Shown here in pieces: positions 18,333-27,097 of a stretch of 64,000 bases of DNA. The position numbers and the translations under genes were made by a program. Below the pieces are notes generated by a model, which was given only the letters and a program-made list of their open reading frames with translations, searched no databases and had not been told where the DNA came from. Source of the stretch: Bradyrhizobium sp. KBS0727 (GTDB lineage Bacteria; Pseudomonadota; Alphaproteobacteria; Rhizobiales; Xanthobacteraceae); the NCBI RefSeq assembly GCF_005937885.2, contig NZ_CP042176.1, positions 1,421,501 through 1,485,500 of the forward strand. The letters run 5' to 3'. Every line of letters starts with the position of its first letter. Position 1 is the stretch's first letter.

Positions 18333-18368
18333 CACCTGCAATCGTGGCGGGACAGCGCCAGAAAAAGT

Positions 18369-18388
18369 CGCATGCAATATCGCATGCG
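18369..18388. repeat. Hairpin in front of the aminotransferase
   Basis: CGCATGC and GCATGCG pair around the loop AATATC in the 86-bp gap before the aminotransferase start. Each arm contains the self-complementary GCATGC. It could be an mRNA processing or regulator site. There is no T tract, so it does not look like a terminator. Confidence 0.45.
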
Positions 18389-18418
18389 GTCGTAGTTCAG
18401 TTAACTGGAGAATAGACC

Positions 18419-19804
18419 ATGGGTATTCGGCCAAATTCGATGGAAGCTCGTGACGTCGCTCACGTGCTTCATCCCTATACGAACGCGGTGGCCCACGAGA
18501 AGGATGGCCCGCTGATGATCGCGGGCGGGGACGGCATTCATGTAATCGATAGCGATGGAAAGAAATACATCGAAGGACTTGGCGGGCTCTTCTGTGCGTC
18601 GCTCGGCTTCAGCGAGCGCCGCCTGGTCGATGCCGCGATACGTCAGATGAACGTGCTGCCGTTCTATCATTGCTTTGGCGGCAAATCGCATGAAACCGTG
18701 ATCGAGCTTGCCGAGCGGTTGATCGAGCTTGCGCCGGTGCCGATGAGCAAGGTGTTCTTTGTCAATTCCGGATCGGAAGCAAACGATACGGCGGTGAAAC
18801 TGGTCTGGTACTACCACAACGCCATAGGCAAGCCCGAAAAGAAGAAGATCATCTCGCGATTGAGAGGCTATCACGGCGTGACGGTTGCATCGGCAAGCCT
18901 TACCGGCCTGCCCAACAATCATCGCGATTTCGATCTTCCGCTCGAGCGCATGCTCCACACTGATTGTCCGTTGCATTATCGCTATGCGCTGGAGGGTGAG
19001 AGCGAAGAGGCGTTCGCGACACGATGCGCAGCCTCGCTGGAGCAATTGATCCAGAAGGAAGGGCCCGAGACCATCGCGGCATTTTTCGCTGAACCGCTGA
19101 TGGCGTCCGGCGGATGTATCGTCCCGTCGCCGGCCTATTATGAGAAGATCCAGGCCATCCTTAGGAAGTACGACATCCTCCTGATCGCAGACGAGGTGAT
19201 CTGCGGCTTTGGTCGTACCGGCAACATGTTCGGGTGCGAAAGCTTCGGAATCGAACCCGATATGATCTCGATGGCGAAGCAGCTTTCGGCCGCGTATCAG
19301 CCGATCGCCGCCTTGATGATAAATGAAAAGATCTACCGCGCTATTCGTGTCGAAAGCGAAAAGATCGGAGTCTTCGGGCATGGAATCACCTACGGCGGTC
19401 ATCCGGTTGCCACCGCCGTCGCGCTGGAAACGCTGAAGATCTACAAGGAGCGCGATATTCTGGGCCACGTGCGATCCGTGATGGGTGCCTTCCAGGAAGG
19501 GCTTCACGCATTCGCGGATCACCCGCTCGTTGGAGATGTCCGTGGAATGGGCCTGATCGGGACTCTCGAGTTGGTCAAGGACAAGGTCACGAAGGAGCCC
19601 TACGATCCCGCCTGGGGTGTTGCCACGCATGTGGGCAAGCGCGCACAGGAGCATGGTCTGATCACCCGGGCGCTTGGCGATACCGTGAATTTCTGCCCGC
19701 CGCTTATTATCAACAAGACTGAAATCGCCGAGATGTTCGCGCGGACCAGGCGGGCGCTGGACGAGACCCATGCGTGGGTCCAGGCGGGCCGGCCGGCGCA
19801 TTGA
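18419..19804 (+). CDS. Class III PLP-dependent aminotransferase (omega-amino acid / polyamine type)
   Basis: The enzyme transfers an amino group, probably from the terminal amine freed by the upstream deacetylase, to pyruvate or 2-oxoglutarate. Family landmarks are KYIEGLGGLFCASLGFSERRLVDA, FFVNSGSEANDTAVKLVWYY, the pyridoxal-binding LIADEVICGFGRTG, and the Schiff-base lysine in SMAKQLSAAYQP (K287, taken from position). The C-terminal FCPPLIINKTEIAEM is also typical. At 461 residues the length is standard for putrescine- or beta-alanine-pyruvate aminotransferases. GGAG stands 7 nt before the ATG. It closes the operon begun at 12235. Confidence 0.88.
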   Translation: MGIRPNSMEARDVAHVLHPYTNAVAHEKDGPLMIAGGDGIHVIDSDGKKYIEGLGGLFCASLGFSERRLVDAAIRQMNVLPFYHCFGGKSHETVIELAERLIELAPVPMSKVFFVNSGSEANDTAVKLVWYYHNAIGKPEKKKIISRLRGYHGVTVASASLTGLPNNHRDFDLPLERMLHTDCPLHYRYALEGESEEAFATRCAASLEQLIQKEGPETIAAFFAEPLMASGGCIVPSPAYYEKIQAILRKYDILLIADEVICGFGRTGNMFGCESFGIEPDMISMAKQLSAAYQPIAALMINEKIYRAIRVESEKIGVFGHGITYGGHPVATAVALETLKIYKERDILGHVRSVMGAFQEGLHAFADHPLVGDVRGMGLIGTLELVKDKVTKEPYDPAWGVATHVGKRAQEHGLITRALGDTVNFCPPLIINKTEIAEMFARTRRALDETHAWVQAGRPAH

Positions 19805-20093
19805 CGCCTCCGGCGGCCGGGGTCGAACGAAAGTGGCAGATGCGCGGTCATTCGCGCATCGCCCGGGAGCGGTGCGCGAGCCGCACGTCGCCGACACTTT
19901 CCGGTGTCATCTTATCGGGGGAACACACTATGCGCCTGACGCAGCTGAGGGCCCTTGCATGATGTTCCCAACCTTGCAAAGTGCCGTCGCATCGGGTGAT
20001 TGAGCTGCAATAGCCGTGCGGCAGCATCGTTGCGAACGGTAAGGAAAGACCGCCGAGGAGATCCTCGGTGAAAACCAAGTAAATGGGACAGGC
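19805..20093. other. Intergenic region before ggt
   Basis: This 289-bp stretch holds no gene that I can support. No terminator with a T tract is visible after the aminotransferase. A gamma-glutamyltransferase promoter could lie here, but clear boxes were not found. Confidence 0.35.
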
Positions 20094-21896
20094 ATGAGCA
20101 GCGTCAATCACGATCCATTCACCACCCGGCCGGAGATCGAGGGTACATTCGGAGTCGTCACATCGACGCACTGGATCGCGACTGCCGTAGGGATGGCGAC
20201 GCTGGAAAGAGGGGGCAACGCATTTGATGCCGGTGTTGCCACCGCATTCACGCTGCAGGTTGTCGAACCGCACCTGAACGGTCCGGGCGGCGACGTGCCG
20301 ATCATCGTGCACGATGTGAAGCGTGGACGCACCGAGGTGATCTGCGGCCAGGGCACGGCGCCCGCCGGCGCCACCATCGCGCATTATCGCAGCGAAGGCC
20401 TCGACATGGTGCCCGGCACCGGATTGCTGGCGGCTTGCGTGCCCGGCACCTTCGAATCCTGGATGTTGCTGCTGCGCGACTATGGCACGCTGCGGCTGCG
20501 GGACGTGCTCGAGCCGGCCATCATCTATGCCCGCGACGGCTATCCGCTGGTGGAGCGCATATCGGCAACCATTGCCACGGTCGAACAGCTGTTCCGCAAG
20601 CACTGGACCAGTTCGGCGGCGGTCTATCTGCCTGATGACAAGGTGCCGGTGCCCGGCACCCTGTTCACCAACCGGAAGCTGGCCGAGACCTACACGCGGA
20701 TCCTGCAGGAAGCCGAAAGCGCGGGCCCTGACCGCGTCGCGCAGATCGAGTGCGCGCGCAAGGCGTGGTCGCACGGTTTCGTCGCCGAGGCGATCGACCG
20801 CTTCTGCCGGACGCAGGATGTCATGGACGTCAGCGGAGCGCCGCATCGCGGCGTGCTGACGGCCGACGACATAGCGCGCTGGCAGCCGACCATCGAGGCC
20901 CCGTTGACCTATGACTACAAGAACTACACCGTCTGCAAGGCCGGCGTATGGAGCCAGGGTCCGGTGATGCTGCAACAGCTCGCCTTGCTGAAGGGATTCG
21001 ATCTCGACGGTCTCGACCCGACCGGCCCCGAGTTCATCCATCTGCAGATCGAGTGCGCCAAGCTCGCTTTTGCCGACCGCGAGAAGTTCTACGGCGACCC
21101 CAAATTCACCGATGTCCCGATCGCGACCCTGCTGTCGGACGAATACAACGATGCGCGCCGGGTGCTGATCACGGACAAGGCGTCGCTCGATTTTATTCCG
21201 GGCTCGGTGGAAGGCTTTGGTTCAGTTGTGAAAATGCGCCGGCAGGAAGGCCAGCGCGAGGCGGTCGGCGCGATGGGGGCGGGAGAGCCCACCGTCGGCC
21301 GGTTTGGCGAAGTCCGTGGCGACACCGTGCATTTCGACATTGTCGACCAGGCCGGCAACATGATCTCGGCGACCCCGTCGGGCGGTTGGCTGCAGTCTTC
21401 GCCGGTAATTCCCGACCTCGGCTTTTGCCTCGGCACCCGTGCGCAGATGTTCTGGCTCGAAGAGAACCATCCGGCGGCGCTGGCGCCGGGCAAGCGCCCG
21501 CGCACGACGCTCAGCCCCACCATGGCGCTGCGGGACGGCGAGCCGTACATCGCGTGGGGCTCGCCCGGCGGCGACCAGCAGGACCAATGGACAACGCAAT
21601 TCTTCCTGCGCCATGTTCACGCCGGCATGAACATGCAGGAAGCGATCGACGCGCCCGCCTGGCATTCCGAGCATTTTCCGATCTCGTTCTGGCCGCGCAC
21701 CGCGCGTCCCGGCGTGCTGGTGGTGGAGAGCCGCTTGCCGGCGGCGACCATCGCGGCTCTGAAGGAGCGGGGCCATGTGGTCGAGACCGGGCCGGCCTGG
21801 TCGGAAGGACGGCTGACCGCCGCCTCGAAGATCGGCCGCCGCCGCCGCGCTGCCGCCAATCCGCGCGGCATGCAGGGCTACGCGGCCGGACGCTGA
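20094..21896 (+). CDS. ggt: Gamma-glutamyltransferase-family protein
   Basis: This N-terminal nucleophile hydrolase cleaves gamma-glutamyl amides or, in relatives, acylates such as cephalosporins. The N-terminal GVVTSTHWIATAVGMATLERGGNAFDAGVATAFTLQVVEPHLNGPGGD is typical. The self-cleavage/catalytic threonine is in GDTVHFDIVDQAGNMIS (T411), and the downstream PSGGWLQSS and KRPRTTLSPTM regions of the small subunit are present. The 600 residues match the precursor length. Unlike most Ggt proteins, no signal peptide is seen, so it may be cytoplasmic. It could act on a gamma-glutamylated amine handled by the upstream operon. Confidence 0.85.
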   Translation: MSSVNHDPFTTRPEIEGTFGVVTSTHWIATAVGMATLERGGNAFDAGVATAFTLQVVEPHLNGPGGDVPIIVHDVKRGRTEVICGQGTAPAGATIAHYRSEGLDMVPGTGLLAACVPGTFESWMLLLRDYGTLRLRDVLEPAIIYARDGYPLVERISATIATVEQLFRKHWTSSAAVYLPDDKVPVPGTLFTNRKLAETYTRILQEAESAGPDRVAQIECARKAWSHGFVAEAIDRFCRTQDVMDVSGAPHRGVLTADDIARWQPTIEAPLTYDYKNYTVCKAGVWSQGPVMLQQLALLKGFDLDGLDPTGPEFIHLQIECAKLAFADREKFYGDPKFTDVPIATLLSDEYNDARRVLITDKASLDFIPGSVEGFGSVVKMRRQEGQREAVGAMGAGEPTVGRFGEVRGDTVHFDIVDQAGNMISATPSGGWLQSSPVIPDLGFCLGTRAQMFWLEENHPAALAPGKRPRTTLSPTMALRDGEPYIAWGSPGGDQQDQWTTQFFLRHVHAGMNMQEAIDAPAWHSEHFPISFWPRTARPGVLVVESRLPAATIAALKERGHVVETGPAWSEGRLTAASKIGRRRRAAANPRGMQGYAAGR

Positions 21897-21975
21897 TTTC
21901 ACGCCCGCGGGGCTGCGCCAGCGCAGCTCCGCGACAACAGCTTCATCCGATCACGCCAGCCGGGTTCAATTTGCA

Positions 21976-22815
21976 ATGGCCTTCTCTCTCGATCACGTGG
22001 TGATCAATACGCTGTTCGACATGGACGTCGCCGAGACGCTGATGGCCCGGCTCGGTTTCACGCTGACGCCGCGCGGCTATCATTCGTTAGGCTCGATCAA
22101 TCACCTCATCATGTTCGAGGGCCATTACCTGGAGCTGGTTGGCCTTCCCTCCGGCACCGACGTGCTGCGTCAGGAGGTGCTGGAGAGCCCGCGCGGCCTG
22201 AACGGGCTGGTCTTCCAGGCCAGCGACATCGACGCCACCGTCGCGCAGCTACAGGGCAGCAAGCTCGCAATTCTCGCGCCGCAAAGCTTCTCGCGCCCGG
22301 TGACGCTCGACGGAATCGAGCAACTGGCCCGATTCCGCACGGTACGGACGGCATCGGAACTGTTCGAAGCAGGGCGCGTCTATTATTGCCAGCATTATAC
22401 CCCCGAGCTGGTCTGGCGCCGCGAATGGATGTCGCATGCCAACGGCAGCACCGGCCTCAGCGAACTGGTGGTCGTGACCGAGACGGCAGACGCGGATCTC
22501 TTGCATTATTCCAAGGCGGCCCAGGCGGCGATGAGTAGCCCTGCCGAGGGCGTCTGGACCGTCGATCTTCCCGATTCCTTTCGGATCACGCTGCTGTCTC
22601 TGGCGCGTTATCGCGAACGTTACGGTCAACTCTGTGTCGATGCCGGGGGCCGGCGCAGCTTCTTCGGCGCCATCGTCCTGAAGGCGCCCGACCTCGGGCG
22701 GATTCCGCGCGATCCGGCCGTGCTTGCCGGGCTTCGGGCGAGCGAGGCGGTGCATTCCCTGGCGCTGTCGGTGCCTTGCCTGAATACACTGCTGGAATTT
22801 CGCAACGACCGCTGA
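21976..22815 (+). CDS. VOC/glyoxalase-like domain protein
   Basis: The N-terminus (LDHVVINTLFDMDVAETLMARLGFTLTPRGYHSLGSINHLIMF) and the segment LNGLVFQASDIDATVAQLQ show the beta-alpha-beta VOC fold that binds a metal in glyoxalases and dioxygenases. The metal-site pattern is consistent with two HxxxE-like positions, but the reaction is not known. 279 residues. It follows ggt by 79 bp on the same strand and meets the importer ATPase (minus strand) 12 bp downstream. It is typical of the Glyoxalase_3-type proteins near catabolic genes. Confidence 0.75.
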   Translation: MAFSLDHVVINTLFDMDVAETLMARLGFTLTPRGYHSLGSINHLIMFEGHYLELVGLPSGTDVLRQEVLESPRGLNGLVFQASDIDATVAQLQGSKLAILAPQSFSRPVTLDGIEQLARFRTVRTASELFEAGRVYYCQHYTPELVWRREWMSHANGSTGLSELVVVTETADADLLHYSKAAQAAMSSPAEGVWTVDLPDSFRITLLSLARYRERYGQLCVDAGGRRSFFGAIVLKAPDLGRIPRDPAVLAGLRASEAVHSLALSVPCLNTLLEFRNDR

Positions 22816-22827
22816 CCGTCCCGAGGT

Positions 22828-23625
22828 CTATTCGGCGTCTCCGAGCGCTTGCCAAATTGCACGGGTATAGCCGGTGAATTCAGGGTTCGCGCGCAACGCG
22901 CGGAGGTCGCGCGGCCGCGGCAGGGCGATTCGATGCTCCGCGACAATGCGGGCCGGCCTCGGCGAAAACACCAGCACGCGATCCGCTAACGCCACGGCTT
23001 CCTCGATGTCATGGGTCACGAACAGGATGCTGCGCCGTTCCGCTTCCCAGATCCGCAACAGCTCCCGTCCCATGACGACCTTGGTCTGGAAATCAAGCGC
23101 GCCGAACGGCTCATCCATCAACATGACCGCCGGTTCATAGGCCAGCATGCGGCCGAGTGACACGCGGTGGCGCATGCCGCCGGACAATTGCGCCGGATAG
23201 GCATCGCGAAAGTCTGACAGTCGCAGCAGCGCCAACAGCTCGGCCATTCGCGGCGCTCTTCGGGCTTGCGATACGCCAGCCAGGTCAAGGCCCACCTCGA
23301 TATTCCCGCGTACCGTCTGCCACGGCAGCAGCGTGTCCTTTTGAAACATGAACCCGATGTGTTCCGGCGGGCCGTCGACATTCTTGTCGTCGACGCTGAC
23401 GGTCCCGCTCTCGGCTCGGGTCAGGCCGGCGATGGCGCGCAGGATCGTCGACTTGCCGCAGCCGCTCGGTCCGACCAGCACCACGAACTCGGCCTTGCCC
23501 ACCGCCAGGCTGACGCGGTCCACCACGTGCAGGCGGCCGCGATCGGTCTCGAACGAGATCGAGACATCGTCGAGCAGGATGCGCGGCGCCTCGGTCGCGG
23601 TCGCTACTGGGTCGAGCGGCGCCAA
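22828..23625 (-). CDS. ABC transporter ATP-binding protein (TauB/SsuB type)
   Basis: This is the energising subunit of a nitrate/sulfonate/taurine-type importer. It has Walker A GPSGCGKST (about residue 45), Q-loop FMFQKDTLLPWQ, signature LSGGMRHRVSLGRML, Walker B VMLMDEPFGALD and the switch VTHDIEEAVAL. 265 residues. The start is a TTG at 23625 with AAAGGTG upstream, inside the permease reading frame end, so it is translationally coupled. It is the last gene of the minus-strand aromatic operon. Confidence 0.93.
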   Translation of the reverse strand: MAPLDPVATATEAPRILLDDVSISFETDRGRLHVVDRVSLAVGKAEFVVLVGPSGCGKSTILRAIAGLTRAESGTVSVDDKNVDGPPEHIGFMFQKDTLLPWQTVRGNIEVGLDLAGVSQARRAPRMAELLALLRLSDFRDAYPAQLSGGMRHRVSLGRMLAYEPAVMLMDEPFGALDFQTKVVMGRELLRIWEAERRSILFVTHDIEEAVALADRVLVFSPRPARIVAEHRIALPRPRDLRALRANPEFTGYTRAIWQALGDAE

Positions 23626-24419
23626 TGAAGCACCTTTCGTTCAATCATGAAGATGATCTGGTTGGCGATCATGGCGATCAGCATGAGCAGGAACAGGCCG
23701 GTGAACACGCCGGCGGTGTCGAGCTGACCGCCGGCCCGCACGACGTACCAGCCCAGCCCGCGATTGGCGCCGATCAGCTCGCTGACCACCGCCCCCACCA
23801 GTGATAGCCCGATCCCGATCCGGAACGAGGCGATCAGCCACGGCACGATGGAGGGGATCATGACCTTGCGCATGATGTAGGCGCGGGGCGCCCGCATTGT
23901 TCGCATCAGATCGACCATGTCGGGATCGACCGTGCGGATACCCTCGGTGACATTGAGGATGAAAACGAACAGCACCATGGAAAAGGACATCATGACCTTC
24001 GAGAACAGGCCGATGCCGAACCAAAGGATGAACATCGGGGCGAGCGCCACGCGCGGCAGGCCGTAAAGCCCCATGATGAAGGGATCGACGATTTTCGCCG
24101 CACGTCGATAGTGCGCCAGGGCAATTCCGATGGGCGTTCCAACCACCGCTCCAAGCAGCAGGCCGAGTAGCGCCTCCGACACCGTGGCGTAGACGTGCCG
24201 CCAGATTTCTCCACTCCGCAGCAACATCAGCAGCCGTTCGGCAACCAGGCTTGGGCGGCTGCTCCAGAATTCATTGAACAGACGGCCGGCGGCGAATTCC
24301 CAAACCAGCAACACGCCGGCCACCAAAGCAAGCCGCCAGACCATGGCGGAAATATCCATGCGCCCGCGCACCGGCCGGCGGGCCGTCAGGAGCTCCTCGG
24401 CGGCTACGGGCTCAGTCAT
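23604..24419 (-). CDS. ABC transporter permease (TauC/SsuC type)
   Basis: The 271-residue inner-membrane subunit has about six helices (MVWRLALVAGVLLVWEFAAG near residue 28). The conserved EAA loop is DMVDLMRTMRAPRAYIMRKVMIPSIVPWLIASFRIG. ATG 24419 lies 8 nt after the substrate-binding-protein stop. It partners with the ATPase that overlaps its end. Confidence 0.92.
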   Translation of the reverse strand: MTEPVAAEELLTARRPVRGRMDISAMVWRLALVAGVLLVWEFAAGRLFNEFWSSRPSLVAERLLMLLRSGEIWRHVYATVSEALLGLLLGAVVGTPIGIALAHYRRAAKIVDPFIMGLYGLPRVALAPMFILWFGIGLFSKVMMSFSMVLFVFILNVTEGIRTVDPDMVDLMRTMRAPRAYIMRKVMIPSIVPWLIASFRIGIGLSLVGAVVSELIGANRGLGWYVVRAGGQLDTAGVFTGLFLLMLIAMIANQIIFMIERKVLHWRRSTQ

Positions 24420-24427
24420 CAGCGCGG

Positions 24428-25417
24428 TCAGGGCAGATAGCGAAGGGCGACGACATCCTTGTAGGCGAGCTCCTTCACGGTGGGATCGGCAACCCGCAAC
24501 ATCGCGAGCGCCGTCTTGAAGCCGGCTTCTTGCGCGCGGCCGTCGTGCGACAGGCTTCGTTCGGCCGCGTCTTTGGCAACCGTGACGACGAGGTCCGGGG
24601 ACAGCGTGGGAAAACGCTCGTGAACGGCCGCCTCGACGGCCTTCGGGTCGGTCTGGATGATCTGCTGCGCCTTCACGATAGCACGCGCGACGGCATGTGC
24701 GGTCGTATCATGCGTCTTGGTCCAGCTTCCGGCAGCAACGAGATCGAGGGCCATGTAGTCCAGGTCCCGGAAATCGGCCACGAACTTGTACTTGCCGGTC
24801 GCCATGTAGGTCTGCACGTCCGGCGTCGTGAACATGCCGGCGGCCACCGACCCGGTGTCGAGCGCCGCGCGCATGGAAGCGCCGGTTCCGGCCGCGATGA
24901 TTTCGTAATCGCTGTCCGGATCGAGGCCGATGTTTCGGATCATGTAGCGGATCGTATTGTCGGTCAGGCTGCCCGCAGAAGTGATGCCGACCGGCTTACC
25001 GCGAAGACTTTTCAGGTCGGTGGCTGGCGAGCTGACCGGCGCGAGCAGCGAATAGGGATGCTTGTCGAGCAAGGCGACCACCACGGTGCCGCCCAGTCCG
25101 CGGCTGGCCAGCCGCAAGGCATGATCGCCGGCGCAGATGCACAGATCGACGCCGCCACCGACCAGAGCCTGCACGGCGGGGCCGCCGCCGTCGAAATCGA
25201 TGATCTCCGCCGTCAGGCCCTCGGCCTCGAACAGCTTCTGCTGCTGGGCCACGACGACAGGAATCGACGCGATCGACTGCTGCGCCGAGGCAATACGGAG
25301 CGCCGTCGCCGCCGCGGCGGTATTCCCATGAAAGGAGACAGCCAGCCAGGCGCAGAGTACGAGGGAGACGGATCGGAAAGGGCTGGCGGCGGGCGCTTGC
25401 AAACGAGAAACATTCAT
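24428..25417 (-). CDS. ABC substrate-binding protein (NMT1/TauA type)
   Basis: This is the periplasmic receptor of the importer. A signal peptide covers about residues 1-37 (SVSLVLCAWLAVSFHGNTAAAA). The mature protein shows NMT1-like features: ALRIASAQQSIASIPVVVAQQQKLFEAEGLTAEIIDFDGGGPAVQALVGGGVDLCICAGDHAL and DLKSLRGKPVGITSAGSLTDNTIRYMI. Directly downstream of a UbiD decarboxylase gene, it most likely delivers an aromatic acid, but this is inferred from neighbours only. 329 residues. Confidence 0.9.
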   Translation of the reverse strand: MNVSRLQAPAASPFRSVSLVLCAWLAVSFHGNTAAAATALRIASAQQSIASIPVVVAQQQKLFEAEGLTAEIIDFDGGGPAVQALVGGGVDLCICAGDHALRLASRGLGGTVVVALLDKHPYSLLAPVSSPATDLKSLRGKPVGITSAGSLTDNTIRYMIRNIGLDPDSDYEIIAAGTGASMRAALDTGSVAAGMFTTPDVQTYMATGKYKFVADFRDLDYMALDLVAAGSWTKTHDTTAHAVARAIVKAQQIIQTDPKAVEAAVHERFPTLSPDLVVTVAKDAAERSLSHDGRAQEAGFKTALAMLRVADPTVKELAYKDVVALRYLP

Positions 25418-25440
25418 CCAGGCAAACCCACCGTCTGAGA

Positions 25441-27033
25441 TCAGGTCGGCAACTTAGCGGCGAAAGCAGAGTTGCGCAAACACAGCCGCCCTCTGGGATC
25501 CTGCCAGAGTTGTTCCTTTTCGTGCAGCAGGCCGATCGCGCGCGCGACCGTGTTGAACTTGAATTTGGAAAATCGTTCGGCGACATCGGTGAAATACAGC
25601 GGGGTCTTGCCGATCAGGGCGGCGATGTCGTCGGCGAGCTGTCCGATCACGGACTCCGGCGTCTCGTCGCTCTCATGGTCCGCCTTGCCGCCGAGGTAAT
25701 CCTCGATCTTGGCCGTGTCGGCGTAGGCATAGGTGATGCGCTCATAGCGCTCCTTCGGAATGCCCTCCGAAATCGTCGCATCGATGCCGACCTTCGCGGT
25801 CGTCGGCACGATGCCATGGGGCGTTGGCGCCAGGCTGGGATCCAGCGGCTTGCCGCGGGCGTTGCTGATGATCATGATGTCGCGGTCGCCCTGGACGCGG
25901 GTCGCAATCGCCCATTCGACCTCGACGGGATTGAACACGTCGATGTCGTCGTCGACGACGACCACGTGTTTCAGATCCATCACGGACAGCGCGGCCAGCA
26001 GCGCGTTCTTGCCTTCGCCGGCCTGTTTCTTGATCGAGATGACCGCGTGCCAGAAGGTCACGCCGCCCATGGTCATGTTGATGTCCTTGACCGCGACACC
26101 AGCGGTGCGCAGCGCCTGCCGGATCGCGGTATAGCGCGTCGGCGCCATCAGCCAGGTGTTTTCCCAGGGCATATGCAGCGCGTAGTAGACGGCGTCGCGC
26201 CGCATCGACACCGCCTTGACCCGGACGACCGGGTTCCAGTGCAAGCCTCCCATCAGCCAGGTGAATTCACCGAAACGGCCTTCGGGCTGCGTCCATCCGA
26301 CCGGCAGCACCTCCGCCTCGAGGACGATTTCGGCGTCCGCGATATAGGGAACGTCGACGGTTTCGCAGGCGGCCAGCTTGACCGCCTTGCCACGGATGCC
26401 GCCGGCGATGGCCATCTCGTCGGTGCCGAGCGGGGCGCGGAAACCGGCACCGAGCAGTTCGACCGGATGGGTACCGATGCTGATCGAGATCGGCAGCGGC
26501 CGTTTTGCCTCATACGCGCGCTGCACGAACAGTCGCATGTTGTTGGGCGTGACAATATCGATTCCGGTCAGGTTCTTCTCCTTGACCATGAACCGGTAGA
26601 TGCCGGTATTCATCCCGAGTTCGGGATCGTGAGCGATCACGACGCCGGCGGTGATCATCGGGCCGCCGTCGTAGATGGACGACATCGGAATCGGCAGCTT
26701 GTAGAGATCGACGTCATCGCCCTTCATGACGATCTCGCGCGTCGGCGAGCTCGCCACGCGCTCGGGCGGAATCGGATTGGTGATGCCGTTCTTGAGCCGG
26801 TCCTCGATCTGCAGATATTCGGTGGCGCCCATGGCCATCATGGCCCGTTCGCGCGTGCGGATAATGCCTGACACGACCGGCATCTTGTAGCCGATGACAT
26901 TGTGGAAGAATAACGCCTTGTCGGACTGATCGACCAGCGTCGCGATGTGACGGATGTCGATGGGTTGATTGAAGTCGACCAATTCGCCCTTTTGACGCAA
27001 GCGATCAAGAAATCCGCGGAATGTTTCGTCCAT
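25441..27033 (-). CDS. UbiD-family prenylated-FMN decarboxylase with C-terminal extension
   Basis: UbiD enzymes reversibly decarboxylate aromatic or alpha,beta-unsaturated acids using prenyl-FMN made by UbiX. The conserved active-site stretch is TQPEGRFGEFTWLMGG, with both glutamates of the E-R-E triad. The cofactor-binding GMNTGIYRFMV segment likely supplies the arginine. The family's PVSGIIRTRERAM and VVVVDDDIDVFNPVEVEWAIATR are present. The 530 residues include about 60 extra C-terminal ones (LIGKTPLYFTDVAERFSKFKFNTVARAIGLLHEKEQLW...) that look like a small winged-helix domain. The matching UbiX gene is at 43425. The substrate is likely an aromatic carboxylate. Confidence 0.9.
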   Translation of the reverse strand: MDETFRGFLDRLRQKGELVDFNQPIDIRHIATLVDQSDKALFFHNVIGYKMPVVSGIIRTRERAMMAMGATEYLQIEDRLKNGITNPIPPERVASSPTREIVMKGDDVDLYKLPIPMSSIYDGGPMITAGVVIAHDPELGMNTGIYRFMVKEKNLTGIDIVTPNNMRLFVQRAYEAKRPLPISISIGTHPVELLGAGFRAPLGTDEMAIAGGIRGKAVKLAACETVDVPYIADAEIVLEAEVLPVGWTQPEGRFGEFTWLMGGLHWNPVVRVKAVSMRRDAVYYALHMPWENTWLMAPTRYTAIRQALRTAGVAVKDINMTMGGVTFWHAVISIKKQAGEGKNALLAALSVMDLKHVVVVDDDIDVFNPVEVEWAIATRVQGDRDIMIISNARGKPLDPSLAPTPHGIVPTTAKVGIDATISEGIPKERYERITYAYADTAKIEDYLGGKADHESDETPESVIGQLADDIAALIGKTPLYFTDVAERFSKFKFNTVARAIGLLHEKEQLWQDPRGRLCLRNSAFAAKLPT

Positions 27034-27097
27034 CTGATACTAGCTCCGTATGTCCCGGTGTAGCCGCCCTTGGGCGAGGAAGGTGTTGATACCGAAT

